From Mesorhizobium sp. ES1-4 (GTDB lineage Bacteria; Pseudomonadota; Alphaproteobacteria; Rhizobiales; Rhizobiaceae), in contig NZ_JAIUGV010000017.1 of assembly GCF_020164745.1 (NCBI RefSeq), positions 59,763 to 123,762 of the forward strand: a stretch of 64,000 nucleotides of DNA. Direction: 5' to 3'. This document shows, one piece after another, positions 42,992-51,783 of the stretch (the stretch's first letter is position 1; each line of letters begins with the position of its first letter). A model generated the notes under the pieces. It made no database searches and was not told the origin of the DNA. It saw nothing but the letters and a program-made list of their open reading frames with translations. A program made the position numbers and the translations under genes.

Positions 42992-44008
42992 ATGGCCCAC
43001 ATGTCCACCGCCCGCACCACCGTCGACTTCGACCGCTCCGGCAAGCAGATCGGCTTCGTCGACATCCCGCATTCGCCGCATGACGACGCCTGGGGCGCGA
43101 CCCGCATCCCGCTTGCCGTGATCAGCAATGGCAACGGTCCAACCGTGATCCTGCAGGCGGGCAACCATGGCGACGAATATGAGGGGCCGATCACGCTTGG
43201 CGAACTCATACGCGAACTCGACCCGGGCATGGTGAGCGGCCGCATCATCCTCCTGCCAGCGATCAACCTGCCCGCCGTGCTGGCCGGCCGCCGCACCTCG
43301 CCGGTCGACGGGCTCAACCTCAACCGCACCTTTCCGGGCGACCCCACCGGCACCATCACCCAGCAGATCTCGGCCTATGTCAGTGACATCGTCATGCCGC
43401 TCGGCCATGCCTATGTCGATCTGCACTCTGGCGGCTCTTCGCTCAACATCCTGCCTAGCGCCATCATCGAGCCGGCGCCCGACGCCGCTCACCGAAAGCG
43501 CAACATGGAAGCGGTACTGGCCTTCGACGCACCGCTCACCGTCGTCATCGACAATCTGGGCGAACCGCGGACCTCCACGGCCACGTCGGTGCGGGCCGGA
43601 CTGACCACGGTCGGCACCGAGATGGCCGGCGCGGGCACGGTTTCACTCGACGCGCTCGGCATCTGCCGCAAAGGCGTGCGCAATGTGCTCAGCCATCTCG
43701 GCGTACTTCCGCCAACCGGCAAGCCACCGGCCGCGCGGCCCGAAAACATCCTGCGCATTCCCGGCCATGACGGCTATGTGCTGGCGACCACGGACGGCGT
43801 GTTCGAGCCGTTTCATGGGCTGGGCGCCAAGGTCCATGCCGGCGAGGACGCTGGTCGCATCCACAATCTGGCCGATCCCGGCCGCACGCCGGAAAACGTG
43901 CGTTATCTGTCGGATGGGATCGTCTATGGTCGCCGCCAGCCCGGGCGGGTCGTGGCCGGCAATTGCTGCGTCACCGTCGCCACCCGCTATGAAGGAGAGC
44001 TGGCGTGA
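42992..44008 (+). CDS. AstE/AspA-family deacylase, DoeB/EutE-like
   Basis: Zinc-dependent deacylase of 338 residues in the succinylglutamate desuccinylase family. The zinc site is visible in GNHGDEYEGPI (His and Glu near residue 55) and VDLHSGGSSLNILP (His near 148). The N-terminus TTVDFDRSGKQIGFVDIPHS and the RRTSPVDGLNLNRTFPG segment match the branch that contains N-acetyl-diaminobutyrate deacetylase (DoeB/EutE). The start could be ATG 42992 or 43001. Overlaps the next gene by 4 bp. In ectoine breakdown such an enzyme acts after ring opening, and here it would follow the M24 protein. Confidence 0.84.
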   Translation: MAHMSTARTTVDFDRSGKQIGFVDIPHSPHDDAWGATRIPLAVISNGNGPTVILQAGNHGDEYEGPITLGELIRELDPGMVSGRIILLPAINLPAVLAGRRTSPVDGLNLNRTFPGDPTGTITQQISAYVSDIVMPLGHAYVDLHSGGSSLNILPSAIIEPAPDAAHRKRNMEAVLAFDAPLTVVIDNLGEPRTSTATSVRAGLTTVGTEMAGAGTVSLDALGICRKGVRNVLSHLGVLPPTGKPPAARPENILRIPGHDGYVLATTDGVFEPFHGLGAKVHAGEDAGRIHNLADPGRTPENVRYLSDGIVYGRRQPGRVVAGNCCVTVATRYEGELA

Positions 44009-44955
44009 TCTCGCTGGAGGACATTCGCGCCGCCGCCGGCCGCATCGAGGGCAATGTCAGGCACACGCCGATGATCACCGCCAGCAATCTGAAGACGCCG
44101 TTAGCGGGTGGCGTCGAGCCGATGCTCAAGCTGGAACTGTTGCAGGTTACCGGATCCTTCAAAGCGCGCGGTGCCACCAACAAGCTGCTGTCGCTCGACC
44201 GCGCCGAGCTGGCCGGCGGCATCGTAACCGCGTCGGGTGGAAACCATGGCATCGCCACCGCACGCGCGGGCTTCATGGCGGGTGTGCCGACCACCATCTT
44301 CCTGCCGACCAATGCCTCCCCGGCCAAGATCGAGAAGCTCCGGGCCTGGGGTGCAGCCACGCGTATCGTCGGATCGGCCTGGCACGAATCCAACGAGGCT
44401 GCGCAGGCCTTTGTAAGTGAAACGGGTGCCGTCTACTTCCATCCCTTCGCCGACCCGGCCGTGGTGGCCGGACAAGGCACGGTCGGCCTCGAAATCCTCG
44501 ATCAGATGCCTGATGTCACCACGGTGCTTGTCGCCATGGGTGGCGGGGGCCTGGTCAGCGGCGTGGCGACCGCGATCAAGGCGCTGGCGCCGCATGTCCG
44601 CGTTGTCGGCATCGAGGCGACCGGCTCGCCGGTGCTACTGCGCGCCCTCGAAGCCGGCCGCAATGTGGCGCTAGACAAAGTGACGACCTCGGTGGCGACC
44701 ATGGCCTGCGCCAAGACTGACGACCGTATCTTCGACATTGTTCGCGACAAAGTTGATGAGATCGTGCTTGTCGACGATTCAGAGATGCTGCGCGCCGCCA
44801 AAAGCCTGTGGTTCGAAATGGGCCTTGCTGCCGACCTTAGCGGCGCTGCCGCGATTGCAGCGATTGCCGAAGGCCGGGTGCGCTTGAACCAAGGCGAGCG
44901 TATCTGCGTGATCGTCTGCGGCGCCGGCCCGGACGCTATTATACAGGTCGGCTAG
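44005..44955 (+). CDS. threonine dehydratase-like PLP enzyme, EutB-like
   Basis: Fold-type II PLP enzyme of 316 residues with GTG start overlapping the deacylase stop (GTGA). The Schiff-base Lys is in GSFKARGATNKLL near residue 53, the phosphate loop is AMGGGGLVSGVA near 180 and substrate loop ASGGNHGIATA near 78. The family performs beta-elimination or deamination of hydroxy- or amino-substituted amino acids. EutB of ectoine/hydroxyectoine clusters belongs here. Such enzymes release enamines, the classic substrate of Rid proteins, and a Rid gene heads the same cluster. Confidence 0.85.
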   Translation: MISLEDIRAAAGRIEGNVRHTPMITASNLKTPLAGGVEPMLKLELLQVTGSFKARGATNKLLSLDRAELAGGIVTASGGNHGIATARAGFMAGVPTTIFLPTNASPAKIEKLRAWGAATRIVGSAWHESNEAAQAFVSETGAVYFHPFADPAVVAGQGTVGLEILDQMPDVTTVLVAMGGGGLVSGVATAIKALAPHVRVVGIEATGSPVLLRALEAGRNVALDKVTTSVATMACAKTDDRIFDIVRDKVDEIVLVDDSEMLRAAKSLWFEMGLAADLSGAAAIAAIAEGRVRLNQGERICVIVCGAGPDAIIQVG

Positions 44956-45071
44956 ACTAATATAAGCCTGTAGACTGAAAGTCAGGAAAGATCTCTGCAT
45001 AGGATGTCATTTGTTTCCCGAGATCCTCAAATCCCAATGTGCCGTTCAGAATTATCTGTCGCTGTCCGGAA

Positions 45072-45646
45072 TTAAGCCTGGCTTCGGAGCTCGTCTCGGC
45101 GCTCGTGCAGAAGCTTGAGCGCGCCGCTGCCGCATGACATGCCGCGAAGCGTGGTCTCGATCCGGGGAAGACGAATGCTGCCGATGCCGCTGGTAGAGGC
45201 AGCGCAGTTTTGGACAAGGTGGCAAAGCGCGCGAAGGGAGGTGTTCTCACCGTAGATGACAATCGCATCGTAGGCGTCGGCTCCCTCAACGTTGTGTTCG
45301 GCGCCTATGCCGACTCGTTCACCATGCCGGTCAAGCAACAGCAACTCGGCCGGTGTGGGATAGGCCGGCACACGGACCCAAATCTTCTCGTACTGGTAAG
45401 CTTGCAATTCCGGGCATGTCCAATGACGGCCACCGACCGATATCGCACCCTGAACAACCGACCGCTCTTCGGTTCGCGCACATGCCGCGCGCACTTCATC
45501 GCGGCTCATCGCAGTCGGCGCCCATCCCGCCTCGACGTGTTTGCGGTATGTGGCTTCAGGTGAGAGACCTTTGAGCGCGCTCTTCTTGCCCTGCGCAGTG
45601 TAATTATAGGTGCGCACAAAGCCTTCTATGGCTGGCACCACATCTT
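45072..45646 (-). pseudogene. Mu-type transposase C-terminal fragment
   Basis: On the minus strand a frame ends at 45072 after the segment ALQDVVPAIEGFVRTYNYTA, GLSPEATYRKHVEAGWAP, HWTCPELQAYQYEKIWVRVP and AELLLLDRHGERVGIGAE, which resembles the C-terminal beta-barrel domain of Mu/TniA-type transposases. The catalytic core is absent; the 5' side is cut by the left end of the ISKra4 element at 45647. Just past the stop lie sequences of the TGTCGCTGTCCGGAATTA kind, which may be the end repeat of the parent transposon. Confidence 0.6.
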
Positions 45647-45735
45647 GGAGAGCATGAGGAATCGTGTGGCAGCAGTGCCGAAGTTGGGGAGAATGCGGTA
45701 TGGCTGGGCGGTGATTCTCGCCGAGGCCAGCCCTT

Positions 45736-46455
45736 TTGAAACCACCGCGCCGATCGAACCGCCGTTCACCGTCGAATCCTGATGGCGCTCGCACGCCGGA
45801 TGAGACGCCGACGATCCTGCAATTCCGGGTCTGGTTGAAGGGTCTCAGCCCGATGGTCTGGCGTCGGGTACAGGTGCCGGCGACCATGGCCCTACGCGAG
45901 TTTCACGGCGTCCTCCAGATCGTGATGGGTTGGGAGGATATCCATCTCTACCAGTTTGTCGTGCACACGGTCCGCTACGGCTCATGGGAGCTGACTGCGA
46001 AATCGCCCGACACTGGGCTCGACACCTTGAAACTGCGCAAGGGCAGCCGGTTCTTGTACGAATACGATCTCAATGTTCCATGGGAGCATGAGGTGCGGCT
46101 GGAAGAGCGGAGCGCTGCCAAACCAAAAACGCATCATCCCTGCTGCATCGGCGGTGACGGCAATTGCCCGCCAGAGGGCAGTGGGAGCCCTGAAATCTGG
46201 ATGCGGCAGAAGGACGAGGCTCTTGGGCTGGAAACGGATGAGGATCTCGTCACGGCGTTGGAGTTCATTCAGGAAATCAGCGACACCCGGTCCTTGGCAA
46301 TCCTCGAAGATCCGGATCGTGCGGCTGAATTGCAGGAACTGCTTTTCCGGATCGAGGGCCGCGCAGCTCTTCTGGGCAAGCCGTTCGAGCGACGGAAAGT
46401 CAATGGGCGCCTGCGGCGCGACGAACATCTCACGCTCATGCATCAGCAGATGTGA
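45736..46455 (+). CDS. plasmid pRiA4b ORF-3 family protein (IS cargo)
   Basis: A protein of 239 residues whose central part matches the pRiA4b ORF-3 (PRiA4_ORF3) family: ILQFRVWLKGLSPMVWRRVQ, LREFHGVLQIVMGWEDIHLY, GSRFLYEYDLNVPWEHEV. Cys residues in HPCCIGGDGNCPPEG are also typical. TTG start at 45736 is uncertain, as the N-terminal 25 residues look unlike the family and an upstream frame may be used. It lies between the left terminal repeat and the transposase, so it moves with the element. Function unknown. Confidence 0.78.
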   Translation: MKPPRRSNRRSPSNPDGARTPDETPTILQFRVWLKGLSPMVWRRVQVPATMALREFHGVLQIVMGWEDIHLYQFVVHTVRYGSWELTAKSPDTGLDTLKLRKGSRFLYEYDLNVPWEHEVRLEERSAAKPKTHHPCCIGGDGNCPPEGSGSPEIWMRQKDEALGLETDEDLVTALEFIQEISDTRSLAILEDPDRAAELQELLFRIEGRAALLGKPFERRKVNGRLRRDEHLTLMHQQM

Positions 46456-46623
46456 TGTGTCCACCCGAACCGCGCTCGTTCGCGAGCAGATCGGCAGCAA
46501 GAAGGGCAGCGTCGTCACCGCGGTCCTGCTGAATGCCAGAGAGCGGAAGGCGGAAATACGCGGATCGGGCGTGACGAGCTTCCCACTCCACCTGTTCTGG
46601 AAGCCCGGCAAGGAGATGAAAAC

Positions 46624-48023
46624 ATGCAGGTTCGGATCGTCATGGAACTCACCGGTGACGATGGGGAGGAGATCGGCCGGGAGATCATCGCCGACATGAC
46701 GAAGGTCACAAAGAGCGCGGAGGATCTCGGCCTGTCGCTCGCCGAAGGCAAGGCCTTACTTGCCAGACTTCAGCAGAAGATGGTGGAGACGCAGGTGGAC
46801 CTATGGCTAAAGGAAAACCGCGAGACGGACGGCCGCCGGTTGCGACACAAGGGATACTATTCCGTCACCTTCCACACTCTATTCGGCGATGTCCGGCTCA
46901 GGAGCCCAAGATACGGACTACCGACAAGTGAAGGGCGCAATGGACCGGCGACGGTTTCTCCGTTGCGGCAACTGATCTCCGATCACATCGCGCCCGAGCG
47001 GCTGTATCTCGAAACGCGCTGGGCTTCGCTCGTGCCCTATGCCGCTGCGGCCGAGTTGCTGGCCGACGTGCTGCCGATCGATTGCGGCGCCAACGCCACG
47101 ACGGTGCGGCAGCATGCGCTGAGAACGGCCGTCCGGATCGAGCGGGAGCTGACGGAAGAGCGGGTTTCCTTCATGCAGGATTCCTGTCCCCGAGACTGGA
47201 TGGACCTGCCCATTCCCGATGGCCGCATCGTCATCGGCCTCGATGGCGGATACATCCGGGATCGTGACGACAGGAAGAAGAATTTTGAGCTGATCGTCGG
47301 GCGCTCCCTGCCCGAGGATGGTGAGCCGCGCTATATCGGCTTCGTCCATGGCTATGACCGCAAGCCGCAGCGCCGGATTCTCGACCACCTCAAGAAGCAG
47401 GGCGTGCAGGCCAACCAGGATATCACCTTCATCACCGACGGCGGCGAGGAAGTCCGCTCGCTCGCCGAAATGATCGCCCCGGCCAGCGAGCATGTGCTGG
47501 ACTGGTTCCACATCACCATGCGCATCACTGTGCTTCGCCAGTTCGCCCAGGGCCTTCGCCATCATGACGAGGAGGCCGGCGGCAGCATGCTGGGTATGCT
47601 GTCCCGGATCAAATGGTATCTGTGGCATGGCAACACGTGCCGGGCTCGCGAGGAGATCGGCTGGCTGCTCGACGATGCCGAAGCCACGGAATGCGACTAT
47701 CCCAACATGAGAAAGTTCCTGACGGCGATCGGCGAGTTCCGATCGTATATCGGATCAAACCACGCCAGCCTGATCAACTACGGCGAGCGCTACCGGTCCG
47801 GAGAGCGGATATCCTCCGCCTTCGTCGAGGCTACCGTCAACGCCGTTGTCAGCAAGCGTTTCGCCAAAAAAAACAGATGCAATGGAGCCGGACAGGCGCG
47901 CATCTCCTGCTGCAAACCCGAACGCAGACCCTCGACGGCTCGCTGCGGTCGACCTTCGAGAAATGGTTTCCGCGCATGACAAACGACAATCACCATGGCT
48001 CCGCCAACCGGGCGGCGGCGTAA
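46624..48023 (+). CDS. ISKra4-family transposase, two frames joined at a slippery site
   Basis: Transposase starting MQVRIVMELTGDDGEEIGRE. Frame 1 covers most of the protein (catalytic IVIGLDGGYIRDRDD, ITFITDGGEEV, LDWFHITMRITVL) and reaches VVSKRFAKKN. At 47866-47873 an A8C tract places the heptamer A AAA AAC in the reading register, a standard -1 ribosomal slippery site; a -1 slip continues KQMQWSRTGAHLLLQTRTQT to TAA at 48023. The joined product has about 466 residues. Both the position near the conserved C-terminal QMQW motif and the perfect heptamer suggest programmed frameshifting, not decay. Confidence 0.84.
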
Positions 48024-48049
48024 CTGCCGCACAATTCCTCATGCTCTCC

Positions 48050-48637
48050 TACGTGCGAGAGGCGAAGGTTGCGCGATGACATTGCCAGACCGTCGGCTTC
48101 GCGCACCGTCGGGCAGGCGACGATCTCGATCGGAATATCGAGATCGCGGGTCAGCCGGCGCATGACGTGCAACCGCTGAAAATCCTTCTCTCCGAAGAAG
48201 GCCAGATCGGCGCCCGTCTGCAGGAAGAGCTTGGCCACGACAGTTGCCACGCCGTCGAAATGGCCAGGACGGTACGCACCGCACAACCCCTCGCTCGCCC
48301 CGCTCACCGAGACCATGGTGGCGAAACCATCCGGATACATTTGAGAGGCATCGGGTGCGTAGAGCATATGGGCACCCAGCGGCGCGAGCTTGGCAGCGTC
48401 CTCGTGCTCCGTTCGTGGATAGGCGGCAAGGTCCGCGTCATTGTTGAACTGTCTCGGGTTGACGAAGAGTGTCACGATTACCCGATCCGCGCGCTCCAGT
48501 GCCGCTCGCACCAGGCTGAGACGGCCCTCATGCAGCGCGCCCATCGTCGGCACGACGGCAACCTTGAAGCCTTCGCGACGCCAGGCTGAAACAATGCTAC
48601 GCAATTCCATGACGGTCCGGACAATCGGTATGCTCAC
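48050..48637 (-). pseudogene. panC: pantothenate synthetase, 3' third lost to ISKra4
   Basis: PanC joins pantoate and beta-alanine with ATP. The GTG start at 48637 overlaps the panB stop (GTGA), giving VSIPIVRTVMELRS. Intact family motifs follow: VVPTMGALHEGRLSLV (ATP-binding HIGH-like), VTLFVNPRQFNND, FGEKDFQRLHVMRRL and ADGLAMSSRNLRLS. The native frame ends at 48050, where the ISKra4 right end begins, after 196 codons of a usual 280 or so; the open frame then runs about 20 codons into the element to 47990. The missing C-terminal domain closes over the active site, so the product is probably inactive. Confidence 0.88.
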
Positions 48638-49479
48638 GCTGCCTGTCCCCCTTTGACGGTATTTGGCGCATCGCCGAAGACATGCTCGGCCGCTGGAAAG
48701 CGGCGCTCGCGCACGTCCTGCGCATAAGCCGCGATCGCCGCCTCGGCAGTTTGCCCGAGCTCTGCGTACCGTTTGACGAACTTCGGGCGGAAGTCGCCGA
48801 ACAGGCCAAGCATGTCGTCGACGACCAGGATCTGCCCGTCGCACCCCGGCGAAGCCCCGATCCCGATTGTCGGAACGGCCACTTCGTTGGTGATCCGCCG
48901 CGCGAGCGGCTCAGGCACCTTTTCCACAACGACCGAAAAGGCACCGGCTTGCGCCACCGCCTGGGCATCGCGCCGGATGCGCTCACCGTCCTCGCCCCTG
49001 CCCTGTACACGATAGCCGCCGAAGGTATTGACCGCCTGCGGGGTCAGGCCGACATGGGCCATGACCGGTATGCCACGGGCGGCCAGGAAATGGATCGTCT
49101 CCCCCATTGCCTCGCCGCCTTCGATCTTGACGGCCGCGCAGCCAGTCTCGGCCATCACGCCGGCTGCGTTTCGGAAAGCCTGCTCAGGACCTTCCTCATA
49201 GGAGCCGAACGGCATGTCGACGACCATGAGCGCACGCGTGAGGCCACGCCGCACCGCCTTGCCGTGCAGGATCATGATGTCGAGCGTCACGCCGAGGGTC
49301 GAAGGCAGGCCGTGGAGCACCATGCCGACGCTGTCGCCCACCAGCACAACATCGCAATGCGGATCGATGATGCGGGCGATCTGGGTCGTGTAAGCTGTCA
49401 GGCAAACGAGCGGAGCCTGGCCTTTCCCCAAGCGAATGTCCGGCGGCGTGATCGCCTTGGTCTCAGCAGATGTGCTCAA
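48634..49479 (-). CDS. panB: 3-methyl-2-oxobutanoate hydroxymethyltransferase
   Basis: Cytosolic TIM-barrel enzyme of 281 residues that transfers a hydroxymethyl group from methylene-tetrahydrofolate to ketoisovalerate, the first pantothenate step. Metal and substrate motifs are intact: VLVGDSVGMVLHGLPSTLGV near residue 45, MPFGSYE near 93, AVKIEGGE near 118, MAHVGLTPQ near 140, VVEKVPEPLA and IGIGASPGCDGQILVVDDML. It is the first gene of a panBC operon whose second gene is cut by the ISKra4 element. Duplication of pan genes on plasmids or islands is common in rhizobia, so a chromosomal panC may exist. Confidence 0.95.
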   Translation of the reverse strand: MSTSAETKAITPPDIRLGKGQAPLVCLTAYTTQIARIIDPHCDVVLVGDSVGMVLHGLPSTLGVTLDIMILHGKAVRRGLTRALMVVDMPFGSYEEGPEQAFRNAAGVMAETGCAAVKIEGGEAMGETIHFLAARGIPVMAHVGLTPQAVNTFGGYRVQGRGEDGERIRRDAQAVAQAGAFSVVVEKVPEPLARRITNEVAVPTIGIGASPGCDGQILVVDDMLGLFGDFRPKFVKRYAELGQTAEAAIAAYAQDVRERRFPAAEHVFGDAPNTVKGGQAA

Positions 49480-49819
49480 GCAAAGCCTCCTTCCCTGGCG
49501 TTATCCATCGCCGCTGTCGCCTTTGGCATATTTTTGTGCAGCTGCGAAGAGAAAACGGCTACGTCTCGGGACGGTCGCCGCAACGACCAAGTTGGATGAT
49601 AGGCGATCCCGCACTATGACGGTACTTTCGCCGACAACCGCAGTGCCGCAGTGCCAATCAGCTTCGCCATCGACGTGGTATGGGCGGGAAGCGTTGCTAC
49701 TAACCGCGGTGCAGGACGAGCATCGCAATAGTCTTGCCTGGGCTTTATTGCTTTCCGCGGCAACCGCCACTATGTAGCGACACTTCGCCGACTGTCTTTC
49801 AAGCCATCCGGAGAGTTTC
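49480..49819. other. divergent promoter region between panB and the MucR-like gene
   Basis: About 340 bases that hold the promoters of the minus-strand panBC and the plus-strand zinc-finger regulator. Short frames on both strands show no family features. A GC/AT mixed stretch with no convincing operator palindrome was found. Confidence 0.5.
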
Positions 49820-50287
49820 ATGACGGAAGAAGCCGACAATAATATCGATGTCCTCATCGAGCTCACCGCCGATGTCGTCTCAGCCTATGTCTCCAACAAT
49901 GCGGTCCCCGTAGGTGATCTCCCTGCCCTGATCGGCCAGGTTCACGCAGCGCTAAAAGGCACTGTCGGCGCCAGCGTTTCCGCAGAACAAGCGGAGGCTC
50001 TCAAGCCTGCCGTATCGATCAGGAAGTCGGTGACACCGGACTACATCATCTGCCTTGAGGACGGCAAGAAATTCAAATCGCTGAAGCGCCATCTGTCGAC
50101 CCACTATGGGCTGACACCAGACGACTATCGCGCCAAATGGGGTCTGTCGGCGGATTATCCCATGGTCGCGCCGAATTACGCCGCTGCCCGCTCGGCGTTG
50201 GCCAAGACGATGGGGCTCGGCCGCAAACCGAAAGAGCCGGAAAAGCCGGCGCCGGCGAAGCTGACCCGCAAGAAGGCCGCAGCCTGA
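49820..50287 (+). CDS. MucR/Ros-family zinc-finger transcriptional regulator
   Basis: A regulator of 155 residues, typical length. The prokaryotic C2H2-type finger lies at about residues 78-100 (DYIICLEDGKKFKSLKRHLS, then THYGLTPDDYRAKWGL), with Cys and His ligands visible. The C-terminus is basic (KPAPAKLTRKKAAA), as in MucR. Family members control exopolysaccharide, motility and symbiosis genes and act as nucleoid-like silencers. RBS GGAGAG precedes the ATG. Extra mucR copies are frequent on rhizobial symbiosis islands and plasmids. Confidence 0.9.
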   Translation: MTEEADNNIDVLIELTADVVSAYVSNNAVPVGDLPALIGQVHAALKGTVGASVSAEQAEALKPAVSIRKSVTPDYIICLEDGKKFKSLKRHLSTHYGLTPDDYRAKWGLSADYPMVAPNYAAARSALAKTMGLGRKPKEPEKPAPAKLTRKKAAA

Positions 50288-50357
50288 TTTCAGAGATGAG
50301 GTTTTTCTGGAGCGCGCAAGTTGTCATCGGACAGTCTGCATCTGCCCGGAATGTGAA

Positions 50358-50381
50358 AAGGCGGGGGCCCAGCCCCGCCTT
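50358..50381. terminator. bidirectional rho-independent-like terminator
   Basis: Perfect 9-bp inverted repeat AAGGCGGGG (50358-50366) and CCCCGCCTT (50373-50381) with a 6-base loop, between the converging MucR-like and cold-shock genes. It is preceded by GAAAA and followed by CCCTTTC, so short A/T-rich flanks exist on both sides. Confidence 0.7.
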
Positions 50382-50456
50382 CCCTTTCAAACAGCTTTGG
50401 CTTCTCAGCCTGGAAGCACCCTTGTCCATAGCTGTGGCCAGGACGCTGGAGAGAAT

Positions 50457-50669
50457 TCAGCCAGCTTTGCTGAGGCTGCCAGCAGAGGACTTGCCAGTGC
50501 GGCGGTCCTGTTCGATTTCATAGTTGATCTTCTGACCATCGGCGAGGGTCGAGAGCCCCGCTCGTTCAACGGCGGAAATGTGAACGAAAACATCCTGACC
50601 GCCATTGTCAGGCTGGATAAATCCAAATCCCTTACTGCTGTTGAACCACTTCACGGTTCCAGTCGCCAT
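50457..50669 (-). CDS. cold-shock protein, CspA family
   Basis: Small RNA/DNA-binding protein of 70 residues starting MATGTVKWFNSSKGFGFIQP. RNP1 (KGFGFI) and RNP2 (VFVHIS) are present. The ATG at 50669 was chosen because AAAGGAA lies 8 bases upstream and the family begins here. The tail TGKSSAGSLSKAG is unlike the usual VRAL ending, a mild oddity. Transcribed toward the MucR-like gene, ending at the shared terminator. Confidence 0.9.
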   Translation of the reverse strand: MATGTVKWFNSSKGFGFIQPDNGGQDVFVHISAVERAGLSTLADGQKINYEIEQDRRTGKSSAGSLSKAG

Positions 50670-50997
50670 ATGCGTGTTCCTTTGTAACAATTGCAACGTG
50701 GGCAGGCCGTCCGGCCAGTCCCGATTCATAACCGAACTTTGGAGTTGGGGGCAGCAAAAACGAAAAATTGCAAGGCCCGCTATATCGGCGGCAGCTTGCT
50801 CACTCGCAATGTCCCTATTGCCAACAAGCACGTCTTGCGCTTCCGCTCGCGCGCATGACCGCCATCTGAAGCCCGGGCGGTCTCACCGCTGCGAAGAATT
50901 GCAGAGCCATGCCTGGCGCTGTCCGGGCCGACGCAGCGGCCGACGTACCACCAGGCCCGCGGCGTGTTTTTCGGCCTCTCTGCCAGGCGGGTACCGG
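50670..50997. other. leader region of the cold-shock gene and spacer
   Basis: About 330 bases between the cold-shock start and the GGDEF stop. Part of it is likely the long 5' untranslated leader common to cold-shock mRNAs; no gene is supported. No clear hairpin of note was identified by eye. Confidence 0.4.
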
Positions 50998-51783
50998 TTA
51001 CGGTGTCACGAGGCGCAACCTGGCCGCTTCATAATCGAACGAAACGCGGTTCCGCCCACGTTGTTTCGCATCAAAAAGGCATCGTGCGGCATTGCGAAGG
51101 ACATCCTGAGTATCTGCACCATGAGGGACTTCCGCACCTCCGACGCTGACGGTCAAGTTCACGCCGTCCTGTTGCGCTTTCAACCCAGGTACCCGCTCGA
51201 TATGACGACGGATGTTCTCCGCAATGGTACTTGCCTGCTCTTTGCGGGCGTGGCGTAGCAAGACCCCGAACTCTTCCCCGCCAAGGCGACCGATCGCGTC
51301 TCCTGGGCGCGTTGTATAGACGAGCGCCTTCGCAATCCGAACCAGAGCTTCGTCACCCTGGGCATGTCCATGCTTGTCGTTGATTGAGGAGAAGTGATCG
51401 GGATCGATGAGGAGAAGGGTGTCGCATTCCCCTTCATCGCGGCTTCTATCCATCCTTGCGATGAATTCACCGCGACTGAGCAGTCCCGTCATCGGGTCAT
51501 GACTGGTGACGAAGGTGAGCCTGCTATGCGTCTCTTTCAGGGCTGCATGAGACTTCTCCAACTTGTCACATGTTTCCTGGATCGTTTCCGCCTGGGTGAA
51601 GATGTAGGCACTGACCGGCATCCCGATGAGAATGGGAATGAACGTGCATTCCATCCAGCTCAGCCAGTCGATCGGCATCTGCAGGGCAAGCCGAGCCGTA
51701 AAAGACAAACCGAAGGTTGCGACGACTGCAATTATCGTCACGACTATTGATTTGCCAAGGATACGCTTGCGGCGCGGTGCCAT
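50998..51783 (-). CDS. GGDEF-domain diguanylate cyclase, membrane bound
   Basis: A 261-residue protein. Two hydrophobic helices at about residues 12-32 and 45-66 anchor it, followed by a short coiled segment (AETIQETCDKLEKSHAALKE) and a GGDEF domain from about residue 95 (HDPMTGLLSRGEF, LLLIDPDHFSSINDKHGHAQ, GRLGGEEFGVLL). The active-site loop is GGEEF, an accepted active form. The product would be cyclic di-GMP. No input domain beyond the membrane helices. Similar to small GGDEF proteins widespread in Rhizobiales. Confidence 0.88.
   Translation of the reverse strand: MAPRRKRILGKSIVVTIIAVVATFGLSFTARLALQMPIDWLSWMECTFIPILIGMPVSAYIFTQAETIQETCDKLEKSHAALKETHSRLTFVTSHDPMTGLLSRGEFIARMDRSRDEGECDTLLLIDPDHFSSINDKHGHAQGDEALVRIAKALVYTTRPGDAIGRLGGEEFGVLLRHARKEQASTIAENIRRHIERVPGLKAQQDGVNLTVSVGGAEVPHGADTQDVLRNAARCLFDAKQRGRNRVSFDYEAARLRLVTP

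Larger units (their letters stand above)
45647..48049 (+). mobile_element. ISKra4-family insertion sequence with cargo gene
   Basis: A 2403-bp element. The left end GGAGAGCATGAGGAATCGTG (45647 onward) and the reverse complement of the right end (GGAGAGCATGAGGAATTGTG, ending at 48049) match at 24 of 27 positions. Inside are a pRiA4b ORF-3 family gene and a transposase gene read by frameshift. The left flank is the Mu-type transposase remnant and the right flank is panC, so the two sides were not contiguous before: a deletion or rearrangement accompanied or followed insertion. Confidence 0.85.

Noticed and set aside
45736..46611. Minus-strand frame at 45982-46611 as an alternative gene
   Set aside because: The plus-strand pRiA4b ORF-3 family match is clear and lies within the IS terminal repeats.
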